A stretch of DNA of 64,000 nucleotides from Brevundimonas fluminis (GTDB lineage Bacteria > Pseudomonadota > Alphaproteobacteria > Caulobacterales > Caulobacteraceae), in the NCBI RefSeq assembly GCF_003934285.1, contig NZ_RQWJ01000004.1, positions 372,001-436,000 on the forward strand, read 5' to 3'. How positions within the stretch are numbered: position 1 is the stretch's first letter; each line of letters starts with the position of its first letter. Positions 27,436 to 37,671 of this stretch are shown here, one piece after another. A program made the translations under genes and the position numbers. Under the pieces are notes generated by a model. The model ran no database searches. It saw only the letters and a program-made list of their open reading frames with translations, and was not told the DNA's origin.

Positions 27436-28839
27436 ATGCCCTTCGACCTGATCGACCGTCGCCAGCTTATGGCCACCGGCGCCGCCGGCGTCGCCTTCTC
27501 GGGACTCGCTCGCCATGCACGGGCCCAGGAGGGCGAAACCTACGTCAACGAGGTCGAGGGCTATGGTCCGCTGATCAAGGACCCGAACGGCGTGCTCGAT
27601 CTGCCGGCCGACTTCACCTACGAGGTCGTGTCCCAGGCGGGCGACACGATGGACGACGGCCTGTTCATGCCCGGCCAGCCGGACGGCATGGGCTGCTTCC
27701 CCCTGTCGGACCGCGAAGTGGCCCTGGTCTGCAACCACGAGCTCAAAGGCTCCGGCGCGCTGCACCGCAACCTGGGTCCGGGCGGCTTTCATCAGGAACG
27801 CCTGCACCTGCTGACGGCGGACCGCGCCTACGACACCTACAAGGACGGCCGCGTCCTGCCGGGCGGCACGACGACGACCGTCTATGACCTCAGGACCCGC
27901 AAGGTGATCCGCCGGCACCTGTCGCTCGCCGGCACCTCCACCAATTGCTGCGGCGGCATCACGCCGTGGGGCAGTTGGCTGACCTGCGAGGAAACGGAGG
28001 AGACCTCCGCGACCGCCGACGTGACCAAGCCTCACGGCTTCGTCTTCGAGGTGCCCGCCGGCGCGCCGGGTCTGGTCGATCCCGTCCCGCTCAAGGCCAT
28101 GGGCCGCTTCGAGCATGAAGCCGTCTGCGTCGACCCCGGCACGGGCATCGTCTACCTGACCGAGGACAAGGCCGACGGCCTGTTCTACCGCTTCATCCCG
28201 AACGTGCCGGGCAAGCTGGCGGAAGGCGGCAAGCTGCAGGCCATGGTCGTGCGCGGCGCGACCGACACCCGCAACCACGACGCCCGCACCTGGGCCGTCG
28301 GCGACTGGGTCCAGGTCGACTGGATCGACATGGAAGACGTCGAGTCCCCCGACGGCGACCTGCGTCTGCGTGGCCACGCCGCCGGCGCGGCCCTCGTGGC
28401 GCGCGGCGAGGGCATCTGGTGGGGCAAGGACGAGCTGTACATGACCGCCACCTCGGGCGGTCCGCTGAAGCGCGGACAGGTTCTGCGCTACGTGCCCTCG
28501 CCCGAGGAAGGCAAGCGGGGCGAACGCCGCCGGCCGGGCCGCCTGCAGTTGTTCGTCGAGAGCGCCGACGAGAAGACGGTGAACATGGCCGACAACATCA
28601 CGATCGCGCCGTGGGGCCACCTCATCCTCTGCGAGGACAACTACTCGGAGACGACCCGCAACCACCTCAAGGGCGTGACGCCGAAGGGCAAGGTCTACAC
28701 CATCGCCCGCAACGTCTTCCGCGGAAACGCAGAGTTCGCCGGCGCCTGCTTCGCGCCGGACCAGACCCTGTTCGTCAACATCATGTATCCCGGCCTGACC
28801 CTGGCCATCCGCGGCCCGTGGGAGACGGTCCGCGGCTAG
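27436..28839 (+). CDS. PhoX-family (DUF839) secreted phosphatase-like protein
   Basis: A 467-residue protein starting at the ATG at 27436 (GGAG 6 bases upstream). The N-terminus [17 protein letters not shown] is a twin-arginine-type signal, matching export of folded PhoX proteins that bind iron and calcium. Family segments include CNHELKGSG near residue 97, [21 protein letters not shown] near 172, [12 protein letters not shown] near 216 and [15 protein letters not shown] near 237. It probably acts on phosphate esters in the periplasm, but the DUF839 family also contains proteins of unproven activity. Ends sharing CTAG with ctaA. Confidence 0.85.
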   Translation: MPFDLIDRRQLMATGAAGVAFSGLARHARAQEGETYVNEVEGYGPLIKDPNGVLDLPADFTYEVVSQAGDTMDDGLFMPGQPDGMGCFPLSDREVALVCNHELKGSGALHRNLGPGGFHQERLHLLTADRAYDTYKDGRVLPGGTTTTVYDLRTRKVIRRHLSLAGTSTNCCGGITPWGSWLTCEETEETSATADVTKPHGFVFEVPAGAPGLVDPVPLKAMGRFEHEAVCVDPGTGIVYLTEDKADGLFYRFIPNVPGKLAEGGKLQAMVVRGATDTRNHDARTWAVGDWVQVDWIDMEDVESPDGDLRLRGHAAGAALVARGEGIWWGKDELYMTATSGGPLKRGQVLRYVPSPEEGKRGERRRPGRLQLFVESADEKTVNMADNITIAPWGHLILCEDNYSETTRNHLKGVTPKGKVYTIARNVFRGNAEFAGACFAPDQTLFVNIMYPGLTLAIRGPWETVRG

Positions 28840-29900
28840 AGCAGCCGCGCGGGCCCGCTGACGAACAGCCGCGGCTGCGACCGCCGCACCAGCCACAGGT
28901 TCCACGTCGCGACGCCCAGCACGATCGCCGCCCCCGCCTGGTGCAGGACGCCCAGACCGATCGGCACGGCGTGGACCAGCGTCAGGACGCCGACCAGGGC
29001 CTGCAGGCAGATCACGCCAAGCAGGGCGAAGGCCGCCGCGCCCAGTCCTTCCGCCAGCCGCCAGCGCCACGCCTGAACGGCATAGACGAGCGCGCCGATC
29101 AGCAGGCCATAGGCCACCGCCCGGTGGTTGAACTGCACCAGTCCCTGATCGTGCAGGAAGGCCAGCCCGCCCTGCGCCCAGTCCACGGGGGGAAAGACAG
29201 CGCCGTTCATCATCGGCCAGTCGGTGTAGACCAGCCCCGCCTTGCCGCCCGCGACCAGCCCGCCCAGCAGGCTTTGCAGGAAGACGGCGCCCAGCAGCAG
29301 GGCGGCCCCGCGGCTCCATCCGACCGGAGAGCGTGAGGTCTCCTCCCCGTAGAGCGCCTCCAGCCCCGTCCAGATGAGGCCGGCGAAGATCAACAGGGCG
29401 AGGCCCAGGTGCGTGGCCAGCCGCTCCGGCGCCACGTCGACGCGCTCCGACAGTCCTGACGAGACCATCCACCAGCCGATCAGGCCCTGCAGCCCGCCCA
29501 GCGCCAGCAAGATCGCGCAGCGCCACAGCAGCCGCCGAGGCAGACGGCGCAGGGCGACGAAGACCAGGAACGGCACGGCGAAGGCCACGCCGATGAACCG
29601 CCCCAGCTGCCGGTGGATCCATTCCCACCAGAAGATGCCCTGGAACTCCGCCAGGCTCATGCCGGCGTTGACCTCCCGGTACTGGGGGATCTCCTGATAC
29701 TTTCGGAAGGCTTCCATCCAGTCGGCGTCGTTCATCGGCGGCAGGGCCCCCATGATCGGTTTCCACTCGGTGATCGAAAGGCCCGAGCCGGTCAGACGGG
29801 TGATTCCCCCGACGACGACCATGGCGAAGACCAGGGCCGCGACGGTGAACAGCCAGATGGCCACCGCGGGCGCGCGGTCCGGCGTGAAAATACGGTTCAT
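28836..29900 (-). CDS. ctaA: Heme A synthase (COX15/CtaA type 2)
   Basis: About 354 residues from the ATG at 29900 (a GTG at 29921 would add 7). Eight membrane helices are visible. The heme-ligating histidines of COX15 appear in their usual places: [32 protein letters not shown] and [10 protein letters not shown]. It oxidises the C8 methyl of heme O to make heme A for cytochrome aa3 oxidase. [21 protein letters not shown] near residue 30 is the alphaproteobacterial/mitochondrial signature. No other cta genes adjoin. Confidence 0.93.
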   Translation of the reverse strand: MNRIFTPDRAPAVAIWLFTVAALVFAMVVVGGITRLTGSGLSITEWKPIMGALPPMNDADWMEAFRKYQEIPQYREVNAGMSLAEFQGIFWWEWIHRQLGRFIGVAFAVPFLVFVALRRLPRRLLWRCAILLALGGLQGLIGWWMVSSGLSERVDVAPERLATHLGLALLIFAGLIWTGLEALYGEETSRSPVGWSRGAALLLGAVFLQSLLGGLVAGGKAGLVYTDWPMMNGAVFPPVDWAQGGLAFLHDQGLVQFNHRAVAYGLLIGALVYAVQAWRWRLAEGLGAAAFALLGVICLQALVGVLTLVHAVPIGLGVLHQAGAAIVLGVATWNLWLVRRSQPRLFVSGPARLL

Positions 29901-30027
29901 TCGACGCTCGACGTCCGTCACTGTACAAGGCGGTCCGCCCGGCGGGCGACACGACCCGGAGCGGTATGCCCGCCCTTTGGGTCGAGCGCGAGTCGCCGGG
30001 CGTCATGTCGCAGAAGGATCGGTCCGC

Positions 30028-30279
30028 GTGCAGCACCTGGATGTCGTCGTCGCCCTGCTGGCCGTGCTCGGTCTGGCCGTCGTGGCCGATCAGCTGACCG
30101 GCCGCCGCAGCCTCGACCAGGCGCTTCTGGCCGGCGGGGTCGGCGCGATCTGCGGCGGCTTCCTGCACGTGCGCGTCTTCGCGCTGGGGAGCATGGACGG
30201 CTGGGGCTGGGTGCTGTGGAGCCTGATCGGCGCGGTGCTGTGCCTGCTCGCCCACTTCCTGTTCCGGGGGAAGCGCTGA
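30028..30279 (+). CDS. Small membrane protein
   Basis: An 83-residue protein starting at GTG 30028 with AAGGA 10-14 bases upstream. Three hydrophobic segments (about residues 5-20, 29-46 and 55-76) with small-residue-rich packing (AGGVGAICGGF) recall GlsB/YeaQ-like membrane proteins, but the match is loose. Its stop overlaps the start of the following DUF2842 gene (TGATG), so the two are co-translated. Confidence 0.72.
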   Translation: MQHLDVVVALLAVLGLAVVADQLTGRRSLDQALLAGGVGAICGGFLHVRVFALGSMDGWGWVLWSLIGAVLCLLAHFLFRGKR

Positions 30280-30482
30280 TGCCGCCGCGGGCGCGCCGCG
30301 CCGTCGCCAGCCTGGGCGTCGTCGTCTTCCTCGCGCTCTACGTCTGGCTGGCGATCTTCATCGCCGATCGCCTGCCCGACGGGGCCTGGATCGACGCCCT
30401 CTACTTCATCCTCGTGGGCACGCTTTGGGGCGTGCCCCTGCTGCCGCTGCTCAAGTGGGCCGAGGGCGGGAAAAAGGACTGA
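30279..30482 (+). CDS. DUF2842-family small membrane protein
   Basis: A 67-residue protein that fits DUF2842, an alphaproteobacterial family of two-helix membrane proteins. It has a basic N-terminus, a first helix SLGVVVFLALYVWLAIFIA, a short loop LPDGAWIDALYF, a second helix ending WGVPLLPLLKW and a polar tail. Function is not known. Its ATG overlaps the stop of the preceding small membrane protein gene. Confidence 0.8.
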   Translation: MPPRARRAVASLGVVVFLALYVWLAIFIADRLPDGAWIDALYFILVGTLWGVPLLPLLKWAEGGKKD

Positions 30483-30573
30483 CGGCGAACGTCGCGAGCG
30501 ACCGCCTCGCGAACCGCCTCAAGCGTCGAGCCGCCGCGTGGCGAGCGATGGGGCCGGAAGGGTCAAGGGAAGA

Positions 30574-30650
<77 letters not shown>

Positions 30651-30710
30651 AGAGGGGCTCCCTATAGACGGGGCCGCGTCCGGCGCAAACCCCGATCGGA
30701 GGAAAAATCC

Positions 30711-31118
30711 TCAGGCTGACAGCGCCCGGTCCAAGCGCGCCCGCGCGGCCTCCACGCGGGCCAGGGCCACCCGCAGAATGGACAGGTTCGTCGAGGCCTT
30801 CACCGGCGCGTGGCCCGGCGGTTCGGGCGCCGCCCCGACCTCTGGTTCCGGCACGGCTCCGTCAGCGACGGCCTTGAGGCCCCGGGTCTTGTGCAGCTTC
30901 TGCACGCCGCGAATGGTCATGCCCTCGTCGTGCAGCAGACGCTTCAGTCCGCGCAGCACGGCGAGGTCCTGGGGCCGGTAGAATCGCCGGCCGCCGGCCC
31001 GTTTCAAAGGCGTCACGAAGGCGAACTTCGTCTCCCAGAAGCGCAGCACGTGCTGAGGCACGCCGACGTCCTCGGCGGCTTCGGAGATGGTGCGGAAGGC
31101 GTCCGGCGCCTTGGCCAT
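30711..31118 (-). CDS. MerR-family transcriptional regulator
   Basis: A 135-residue regulator with a MerR-type winged helix at residues 9-75: [24 protein letters not shown] is the helix-turn-helix, and [21 protein letters not shown] is the wing region. The C-terminal half is short, Pro/Ala-rich and has no cysteine metal site, so the effector is unknown. It is the last gene of the plsX-fabH-ihfA operon and lies 2 bases from ihfA. This order is conserved in many alphaproteobacteria. Confidence 0.88.
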   Translation of the reverse strand: MAKAPDAFRTISEAAEDVGVPQHVLRFWETKFAFVTPLKRAGGRRFYRPQDLAVLRGLKRLLHDEGMTIRGVQKLHKTRGLKAVADGAVPEPEVGAAPEPPGHAPVKASTNLSILRVALARVEAARARLDRALSA

Positions 31119-31120
31119 GG

Positions 31121-31429
31121 TCAGACCGCCAGATGGGCGTCGTGAACCCGGCTCTTCATGATCTGCGAAGCGCGGAAGCTGATGACCCGGCGGGGGTTGA
31201 TCGCCGCCGGCACGCCCGTCTTCGGGTTGCGGCCCATGCGGGCGCGCTTGTCCCGGACCTGGAACACGCCGAAGCCCGACAGCTTGACCGTTTCACCCCG
31301 TTCCAGAGCTTCGACGATCAGTTCCAGAGTGCGTTCGACCAACTGGGCGCATTCGGCCCGCGACAGGCCCACCGCGTCATGGACGGCGTCGCACAGGTCG
31401 GCGCGGGTGACGGTCTCAGGCGTGGACAT
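31121..31429 (-). CDS. ihfA: Integration host factor subunit alpha
   Basis: A 102-residue DNA-bending protein of the HU/IHF family. The beta-ribbon arm [30 protein letters not shown] has the Pro that intercalates in the minor groove. [24 protein letters not shown] distinguishes IHF-alpha from HU. It pairs with IhfB. In Caulobacterales IHF assists sigma-54 flagellar promoters such as the one proposed at 54555-54569. Confidence 0.94.
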   Translation of the reverse strand: MSTPETVTRADLCDAVHDAVGLSRAECAQLVERTLELIVEALERGETVKLSGFGVFQVRDKRARMGRNPKTGVPAAINPRRVISFRASQIMKSRVHDAHLAV

Positions 31430-31504
31430 CTTCCCTCCCTCGGCCCTTCAGGTCCGCCGACATAAAGAGCCATGCGGACTGATTTTCAAAGGCCAATCTT
31501 CGTT

Positions 31505-32482
31505 TCAGAGGCGAAACGCGCAGGCGCCCCAGGTCAGCCCGCCCCCCATCGCCTCAAGCAGCACCAGGTCTCCCCGCTTGATGCGACCGTCCCGGATCGC
31601 CGCGTCCAGCGCCAGCGGAATCGACGCGGCGGAGGTGTTGGCGTGGTCGGCCACGGTCGACACCACCTTGTTCTCGTCCAGCCCCAATCGCTCGCCCACA
31701 CCGCGGATGATCCGCTGATTGGCCTGATGCGGCACGAACCAGTCGACCTCCGACACCTCGACGCCCGCCGCGGCGGCCGCGGAGGTCACCGCCTCGGCGA
31801 TGTTCACGACGGCGTGGCGGAAGACCTGATTGCCGGCCATCCTCAGATGACCGACCGTCCCGGTGGTCGAGGGCCCGCCGTCGACGTACAGCAGGTCCGT
31901 CTTGGTGCCGTCGCTTCGCAGGGAGAAGCCCAGGATGCCGCGGTCGGCCGGCGTTCCCTGACCTTCCACCGGCTCCAGCACCACGGCGCCCGCGCCGTCG
32001 CCGAACAGGACGCAGGTGGACCGGTCGGTCCAGTCCATCAGGCGGGACATCTCTTCGGCGCCGATGACCAGGGCGCATTTCGCATGACCCCGCGCGACGA
32101 AGCCGTCGGCCACGCTGATGGCGTAGACGAAGCCCGTGCACACGGCCTGCACGTCGAAGGCGATGCACGTCGGGGCGAGGATCTTGCGCTGCACGATCGA
32201 CGCCGTCGACGGGAAGGTCATGTCCGGCGTCGTCGTGGCCACGATGATCAAATCGACGTCCGCCGGAGTTTTCCCGGCGGCGGCCAGCGCCTTTCTGGCG
32301 GCTTCGACGGCCAGATCGCTGGTCGGTTGATCGTCGGCCGCGCGATGACGTTGCCGGATGCCGGTCCGTTCCTGGATCCACTCGTCGGAGGTGTCGACGA
32401 TCTCCGACAGTTCGGCGTTCGTCACGACCCGTTCGGGCAGATAGGCGCCCACGCCGGTCACGGCGCTGCGGATGACGCTCAC
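31505..32482 (-). CDS. fabH: Beta-ketoacyl-ACP synthase III
   Basis: A 325-residue KAS III, initiating fatty-acid synthesis from acetyl-CoA and malonyl-ACP. The catalytic triad is C115 (DVQAVCTGFVYA), the His of WFVPHQANQRI near 245 and the Asn of VADHANTSAASIP near 275. It starts at GTG 32482, overlapping the plsX stop as GTGA. The context is the usual plsX-fabH pair. Confidence 0.96.
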   Translation of the reverse strand: MSVIRSAVTGVGAYLPERVVTNAELSEIVDTSDEWIQERTGIRQRHRAADDQPTSDLAVEAARKALAAAGKTPADVDLIIVATTTPDMTFPSTASIVQRKILAPTCIAFDVQAVCTGFVYAISVADGFVARGHAKCALVIGAEEMSRLMDWTDRSTCVLFGDGAGAVVLEPVEGQGTPADRGILGFSLRSDGTKTDLLYVDGGPSTTGTVGHLRMAGNQVFRHAVVNIAEAVTSAAAAAGVEVSEVDWFVPHQANQRIIRGVGERLGLDENKVVSTVADHANTSAASIPLALDAAIRDGRIKRGDLVLLEAMGGGLTWGACAFRL

Positions 32483-33549
32483 TGGGACTTCTCCTCGGCA
32501 TCGGCGGCCGGCGCGGCGAGCACGGAGGTCAACTGGCTCAGGTTCTGACCGACCTTCTCGAGATAATCGCTTCGCGCCAGATCGACGGCGATCCGCACGG
32601 CGTTCGAGAAACCCTTTGCGTCCGCCCCGCCATGGCTCTTCACGACGATGCCGTTCAGGCCCAGGAGCGGCCCGCCGTTGATGGCGCTGGGGTCGATCCG
32701 CTGGCGCATGCGCTTCAGCGCCGGCAGCGCGAGGAGAGCGCCCGTCCGCGCCATCACGCCGGACGTCAGGGCGCCCTTGAACTGGGCGAAGATGTAGCGG
32801 GCGACGCCCTCGGCCGTCTTCAGGGCGATGTTGCCGGTGAAGCCGTCTGTGACCACCACGTCCACCGTGCCCTTGGCGATGTCGTCGCCCTCGACGAAGC
32901 CCTTGTAGGCGAGACCGAAGCCGCCCTCTCGCAGCAGGCGTGCCGCCTCGCGCACCGACTCATGACCCTTCATGTCCTCGGAGCCGACGTTCAGGATGCC
33001 GATGGTGGGGCGTTTCACGCCGTGGACCGCCCCGACGAACGCCTCGCCCATGATGGCGAACTCGACCAGTTGCTCGGCGTCGCTCTCGACGTTGGCGCCC
33101 ACGTCCAGCACGGCGGTGATGCCGCCCTTCATGTTCGGCCAGCTGGCCACGATGGCCGGTCGCTCCAGGCCATGCGCCGACATGCGCAGGATCAGTTTCG
33201 AGATGGCCATCAGGGCGCCGGTGTTTCCGGCCGACACGACGGCGTGCGCCTCTCCGGACTTCACCGCCTCGATGGCGTTCCACAGGCTGGAGCCCTTGCC
33301 CCGACGCATGGCCTGGGCCGGCTTCTCGTCCATGGCCACGACCTTGTCGGAATGCCGGACCTCCACCGCGCCGGCGGCTTCGCCGACCTTGTCCAGCTCG
33401 GCCCGGATCGCCGCCTCGTCGCCATGCAGCAGGAAGCGCGCCTCCGTCGCCGGGTGACGGCGCCGCCAGGCCACGACCGCGGGCACCGTCACGGACGGTC
33501 CGTGGTCCCCGCCCATGGCATCGACGGAAATGGTCAGCATGTCAGGCAA
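32479..33549 (-). CDS. plsX: Phosphate acyltransferase PlsX
   Basis: A 356-residue PlsX, making acyl-phosphate from acyl-ACP for phospholipid synthesis. The N-terminal ISVDAMGGDHGPSVTVPA is the family signature. Later segments include GNTGALMAISK and DGFTGNIALKTAEGVA. The start is read as TTG 33549, because GGAGG lies 9 bases before it. An ATG three codons later (33540) is the alternative but is 18-20 bases from that site. It is followed by fabH with a 4-base overlap. Confidence 0.95.
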   Translation of the reverse strand: MPDMLTISVDAMGGDHGPSVTVPAVVAWRRRHPATEARFLLHGDEAAIRAELDKVGEAAGAVEVRHSDKVVAMDEKPAQAMRRGKGSSLWNAIEAVKSGEAHAVVSAGNTGALMAISKLILRMSAHGLERPAIVASWPNMKGGITAVLDVGANVESDAEQLVEFAIMGEAFVGAVHGVKRPTIGILNVGSEDMKGHESVREAARLLREGGFGLAYKGFVEGDDIAKGTVDVVVTDGFTGNIALKTAEGVARYIFAQFKGALTSGVMARTGALLALPALKRMRQRIDPSAINGGPLLGLNGIVVKSHGGADAKGFSNAVRIAVDLARSDYLEKVGQNLSQLTSVLAAPAADAEEKSQ

Positions 33550-33634
33550 GCCTTTGAGCCTCCTTCGGCTCGTGTCCGGCGCGGGCGGCGGACGATACCG
33601 GCGCGCCCGCTGTATGCAAGCGTGCGACGCGAGG

Positions 33635-34153
33635 TCAAGTTTCCGACGCGTCGCCGCCGGTCCTCAAGCCCTTCAGGACGGCGAAGGGCGATATTTCCGC
33701 CGACTCTTCCGGCTGCACGAATTCGGCGCCGGGCGCGCGCGGGAAGGGGTCGAGCGCGAGACTCAGCTGTTCGACGGCATGGTGTCCCAGATCGATCTGT
33801 CCGCCCTCGATCACGTCGGCCCCGTCGTCCTCCAGGGACACCTCGACCTCGCCGCCTCCCGCCTCGTCGGCCTCGACCAACCGGACGGTGAAGGCTTCGT
33901 CGACCGTCGCGGGCAGCGGGGTCAGCGTCAGGCCGCAGCGCTGGATCACCTCCGCCTTCACCCTCCCCTTCAGCAGCCAGCCGAACTCGGCGGGCGCCAG
34001 CGTGAGTTCCGTCGAGAAGGCGTCCACCGCCTGGAGATCCAGCCATCTGGCGATCGCCTTGCGCTCGGCCTCGTCGGCTTCAAGGACACGGGTCACGCCG
34101 ACGCCGACCTGGTGGAGGCGAACGGGGCGGCTGAAGGGATGTTGCTGGCTCAC
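33635..34153 (-). CDS. DUF177 (YceD)-family protein
   Basis: A 172-residue acidic protein of the YceD/DUF177 family, linked in other bacteria to 23S rRNA maturation and usually placed before rpmF or plsX. Visible marks are IQRCGLTLTPLPATVDEAF (the CxRCL-like segment, here with only one cysteine), the acidic stretch EDDGADVIEGGQIDLGHHAVEQLSLALDPFPRAPG and a final ISPFAVLKGL. No rpmF follows here. GTG 34153 overlaps the upstream chaperone gene as GTGA. Confidence 0.85.
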   Translation of the reverse strand: MSQQHPFSRPVRLHQVGVGVTRVLEADEAERKAIARWLDLQAVDAFSTELTLAPAEFGWLLKGRVKAEVIQRCGLTLTPLPATVDEAFTVRLVEADEAGGGEVEVSLEDDGADVIEGGQIDLGHHAVEQLSLALDPFPRAPGAEFVQPEESAEISPFAVLKGLRTGGDASET

Positions 34154-34674
34154 GGGACGACCTCCGGCCAGTCGGGCCCCTGAATCAGCGAACCCAACTC
34201 CTGCGCCGCAAGAGCGTCACGCGCGGCGAGGGCATAGCTCGCCAAAGCTTCACCGGCCGTCGCGGTCTCCGGCGCGACGTTGCGCGCCAGGGCGGCCCCC
34301 AGGTCGACGCCCGCCTCGCCCTTCAGTCCGGGCTCATAGGCCGACATCCGGCCGTACACCTGTTCGCTCAGCTTGCGCATCTTCTTGGCCACCGACAGAT
34401 CGCCGACGCCCAGTTCGCGCAGGTCGTTGTCCAGCGCCGAGACGAAGACGTCGAACAGCCGCTGGGCAAGCTCGCGGCCCTCCTCGCCGTGTTCCTGCAG
34501 ACGCAGGATCAGCAACTGGACGTGAAGCACGTACAGCTCGAACCGGGCGTCGATGCGGTCCGCGACGCCCAGGACGGCGTAGAACCGCGGATCACGGGCC
34601 TGGGCCACCGCGTGGGCGTACAGTCGATCGGCCGCGTCGGGTCGGCTTTTCAGCCCCAGAAGTCTCTTCAGCAT
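34150..34674 (-). CDS. Ubiquinol-cytochrome c chaperone (CBP3-like)
   Basis: A 174-residue protein matching the CBP3/UQCC1 domain that assists cytochrome b and bc1-complex assembly in mitochondria and alphaproteobacteria. Typical stretches are YAHAVAQARDPRFYAVLGVADRIDARFELYVLH (residues 19-51), LFDVFVSALDNDLRELGVGDLSVAKKMRKL (about 78-107) and a helical C-terminus. Cytosolic, with no signal peptide. It is the first gene of the operon leading into DUF177, plsX and fabH. Confidence 0.9.
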   Translation of the reverse strand: MLKRLLGLKSRPDAADRLYAHAVAQARDPRFYAVLGVADRIDARFELYVLHVQLLILRLQEHGEEGRELAQRLFDVFVSALDNDLRELGVGDLSVAKKMRKLSEQVYGRMSAYEPGLKGEAGVDLGAALARNVAPETATAGEALASYALAARDALAAQELGSLIQGPDWPEVVP

Positions 34675-34761
34675 GGTCGGCGGCCCCTTTTCCGCCGCGG
34701 CGTTGAACTAGGACGGCGCACGGGCTAGGTCAAAGCCTGCAACTCCGCACATGGACGTTTC

Positions 34762-35235
34762 ATGTACCGCATCCTGACCGCTTCGGCCCTCGGCGCTCTG
34801 GCCCTGACCGCTTCCGCGTGCGCGCCGGTGATCGGCGTCCACGGCTATCAGGCGGTCGACGCCGTCCCGGCCGACGTCGTCGTGGGCACGGACACCAAGA
34901 CCAGCGTCCGCGACCGTCTCGGCACGCCCTCGGCCACCTCCCTCTTCGAGGGCGACGACATCTGGTACTACATCAGCCAGACGACCGAGAAATACACCTT
35001 CAATCTGCCGCAGGTGTCCCAGCGCTCGGTGACCGAGATCGTCTTCCAGGGCGATCAGGTCGCGGCCGTCCGCGTTCTCGGCCTGGATGACGGCCGCGAC
35101 GTCCGCATGAACCGCAACGAGACGCCGACCCGCGGCCGTGAGCTGACGATTCTCGAACAGCTGCTGGGCAACGTCGGCCGCGGCCAGCTGCCGCGGACGG
35201 ACCAGGACGCGCCCGGCCAACGCCGCCCGGACTGA
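34762..35235 (+). CDS. bamE: Outer membrane assembly lipoprotein BamE
   Basis: A 157-residue lipoprotein (signal residues 1-19, lipobox TASAC) with the SmpA/BamE fold: HGYQAVDAVPADVVVGTDTKTSVRDRLGTPSATSLFEGDDIWYYISQ is the conserved helix-helix-strand core. It belongs to the BAM complex that inserts beta-barrel proteins in the outer membrane. A Pro/Arg/Gln-rich tail of about 40 residues follows. Divergent from the chaperone-lipid operon and convergent with hppA across a terminator. Confidence 0.92.
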   Translation: MYRILTASALGALALTASACAPVIGVHGYQAVDAVPADVVVGTDTKTSVRDRLGTPSATSLFEGDDIWYYISQTTEKYTFNLPQVSQRSVTEIVFQGDQVAAVRVLGLDDGRDVRMNRNETPTRGRELTILEQLLGNVGRGQLPRTDQDAPGQRRPD

Positions 35236-35274
35236 TCCGGGCCGCCTCCACCCTTGCCGTCAACGCAAGGCAGA

Positions 35275-35310
35275 AGGCCCCGGAGATCGCTCTCCGGGGC
35301 CTCTTTCCTG
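35275..35310. terminator. Bidirectional intrinsic terminator between bamE and hppA
   Basis: Perfect 12-bp arms AGGCCCCGGAGA (35275-35286) and TCTCCGGGGCCT (35291-35302) enclose the tetraloop TCGC. A T-rich run follows on the plus side, and an interrupted A-rich run on the other. It lies midway between two convergent genes and can end both transcripts. Confidence 0.85.
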
Positions 35311-35323
35311 TTTGAGCGGTGGC

Positions 35324-37492
35324 TCAGATCCCCAGCTTGCCGCTGGCCAGAACCGCAAGCAGCAGCAGGGCCACGATGTTGGTGATCTTGATCATCGGGT
35401 TCACCGCCGGACCGGAGGTGTCCTTGTAGGGATCGCCCACCGTGTCGCCGGTGACCGCGGCCTTGTGGGCTTCGGAGCCCTTGCCGTGGACCACGCCGTT
35501 GCGGTCGGTGAAGCCCTCCTCGATCACCTTCTTGGCGTTGTCCCACGCGCCGCCGCCCGAGGTCATCGAGATGGCCACGAACAGACCGGTCACGATCACG
35601 CCCATCAGCATGGCGCCCAGGGCGGCGAAGGCGTCGGCCTTTTCCGTGGCGGGCAGCATCAGCACGACCGTGAACAGCACGATCGGCGACAGCACCGGCA
35701 GCAGCGAGGGCACGATCATCTCCTTGATCGCGGCCGAGGTCAGGATGTCCACGGCCTTGCCGTATTCCGGCTTCACCTCACCGGTCATGATGCCCGGGTT
35801 CTCGCGGAACTGGCGACGGACCTCCGCCACGACCGATTCGGCGGCGCGTCCCACCGCCGTCATCGACATGCCGCCGAACAGGAAGGGCAGCAGGCCCCCG
35901 AACAGCAGGCCCACGACGACGTAGGGGTTGGCCAGGTCGAAGGCGACAGGCCCCAGACCGTCGAAGAAGCTGCCCGGCAGGGCCTCCGCCGAGAAGTGCT
36001 TCAGATCCTCGGTGTAGGCGGCGAAGAGCACCAGGGCGCCCAGGCCGGCCGAACCGATGGCATAGCCCTTGGTCACGGCCTTGGTGGTGTTGCCCACGGC
36101 GTCCAGGGCGTCGGTCGAATGACGCACTTCCGGCGGAAGGCCCGCCATCTCGGCGATGCCGCCGGCGTTGTCGGTGACTGGGCCGAAGGCGTCCAGCGCC
36201 ACGATCATTCCCGCCACGCCCAGCATGGTCGTGGTGGCGATGGCGATGCCGAACAGGCCGGCCAGCTGGTAGGTGACGACGATGCCGACGATGATGACCA
36301 GGGCCGGAAGCGCCGTGGCCTCCAGCGACATGGCCAGGCCCTGGATCACGTTGGTGCCGTGACCCGAGACCGAGGCGTTGGCCACCGACTTCACCGGGCG
36401 ATAGTTGGTGCCGGTGTAGTATTCGGTGATGACCACGATCAGGGCGGTCACCACCAGACCGACCATGCCGGCCCAGAACAGGTTCATCGGCTCGATGACC
36501 AGCCCGCCCGACGTGGTGACCGGGCCGAGCAGGTCCTGCCCCTGCAGGAACTGGAACAGGCCGAACACGGCCGCCGCGGACAGCACCCCGGTGACGATCA
36601 GGCCCTGGTACAGGGCGCCCATGATGTTCTGGCTCTTGCCCAGACGGACGAAGAAGGCGCCGATGATCGAGGTGACGATGCAGACCGCGCAGATCAGCAG
36701 CGGGAGCAGCATCATGACGTCGACGTACGGCTGGCCGCGGAAGAAGATGGCGGCCAGAACCATGGTGGCCACGGTGGTCACCGCATAGGTCTCGAACAGG
36801 TCGGCGGCCATGCCGGCGCAGTCGCCGACGTTGTCTCCCACGTTGTCGGCGATGGTCGCGGCGTTGCGGGGATCGTCCTCGGGGATGCCCGCCTCGACCT
36901 TGCCCACCATGTCGCCGCCCACGTCGGCGCCCTTGGTGAAGATGCCGCCGCCCAGTCGGGCGAAGATGGAGATCAGCGAGGCGCCGAAGCCCAGCGCAAC
37001 CAGACCGTCGATGACCTCCCGGCTGGTGCCCTCGAAGCCCATGCCGACGGTCAGCAGGGCATAGTAGCCCGCCACGCCAAGCAGGGCGCCGCCGGCCACG
37101 AACATGCCGGTCACCGCGCCCGAGCGGAACGCCAGATCCAGACCCCGCGCGAGGCTCTCGCTGGCGCCCTGCGCCGTGCGCACGTTGGCGCGAACCGAGA
37201 TCAGCATGCCGGCGAAGCCCGCGGCGCCCGACAGCACGGCGCCGATCAGGAAGCCGATCGCGGCCCACTGGCCGATCAGCAGCCAGGCGGCGATCAGGAT
37301 GACCACCCCGACCATGCCGATGGTCATGTACTGGCGGCGCAGATAGGCGCTCGCGCCTTCCTGGATGGCCGCGGCGATCTCGCGCATCCGGTCGTTGCCG
37401 GTCGAGGCTTTGAGAAGACTGGCGGTCTGGACGGCGCCGTAAAGCACCCCCAGCGCGCCTGCGGCTATGACCAGCCACAGATAGTTCGTCAT
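35324..37492 (-). CDS. hppA: Membrane-bound proton-translocating pyrophosphatase, K+-independent type
   Basis: A 722-residue integral membrane pump with about 16 helices that couples pyrophosphate hydrolysis to proton export. Catalytic motifs are [30 protein letters not shown] near residue 190 and [14 protein letters not shown]. The position that decides potassium dependence reads [18 protein letters not shown]: lysine, with threonine three residues on, in place of the alanine of K+-dependent enzymes. It is therefore predicted K+-independent, as in Rhodospirillum. Own promoter in the 180-base gap upstream. Confidence 0.95.
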   Translation of the reverse strand: MTNYLWLVIAAGALGVLYGAVQTASLLKASTGNDRMREIAAAIQEGASAYLRRQYMTIGMVGVVILIAAWLLIGQWAAIGFLIGAVLSGAAGFAGMLISVRANVRTAQGASESLARGLDLAFRSGAVTGMFVAGGALLGVAGYYALLTVGMGFEGTSREVIDGLVALGFGASLISIFARLGGGIFTKGADVGGDMVGKVEAGIPEDDPRNAATIADNVGDNVGDCAGMAADLFETYAVTTVATMVLAAIFFRGQPYVDVMMLLPLLICAVCIVTSIIGAFFVRLGKSQNIMGALYQGLIVTGVLSAAAVFGLFQFLQGQDLLGPVTTSGGLVIEPMNLFWAGMVGLVVTALIVVITEYYTGTNYRPVKSVANASVSGHGTNVIQGLAMSLEATALPALVIIVGIVVTYQLAGLFGIAIATTTMLGVAGMIVALDAFGPVTDNAGGIAEMAGLPPEVRHSTDALDAVGNTTKAVTKGYAIGSAGLGALVLFAAYTEDLKHFSAEALPGSFFDGLGPVAFDLANPYVVVGLLFGGLLPFLFGGMSMTAVGRAAESVVAEVRRQFRENPGIMTGEVKPEYGKAVDILTSAAIKEMIVPSLLPVLSPIVLFTVVLMLPATEKADAFAALGAMLMGVIVTGLFVAISMTSGGGAWDNAKKVIEEGFTDRNGVVHGKGSEAHKAAVTGDTVGDPYKDTSGPAVNPMIKITNIVALLLLAVLASGKLGI

Positions 37493-37671
37493 GGCGTTTC
37501 CAAGTCCTGTGATGCAAAGCGCCCGGACCCTTGGCGCGGCGGGTCCTCAGGACCTTCTTCCGCCTTCCGGTCCCCCCGTGCGCGACGGACGCGGACGATG
37601 CGTCCTTGGGGAATTGCGGCGAAACCGTGCCATCACGGAACGCGGCGCGCAAGCCGCCGGATGAACGCCGT

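Noticed and set aside
27346..30255. 969-codon minus-strand open frame across phoX and ctaA
   Set aside because: It mixes antisense and out-of-frame readings of two clear genes and has no domain.
33540..33635. rpmF expected next to the DUF177 gene
   Set aside because: The gap before plsX is too short and holds no L32-like frame; rpmF is elsewhere.
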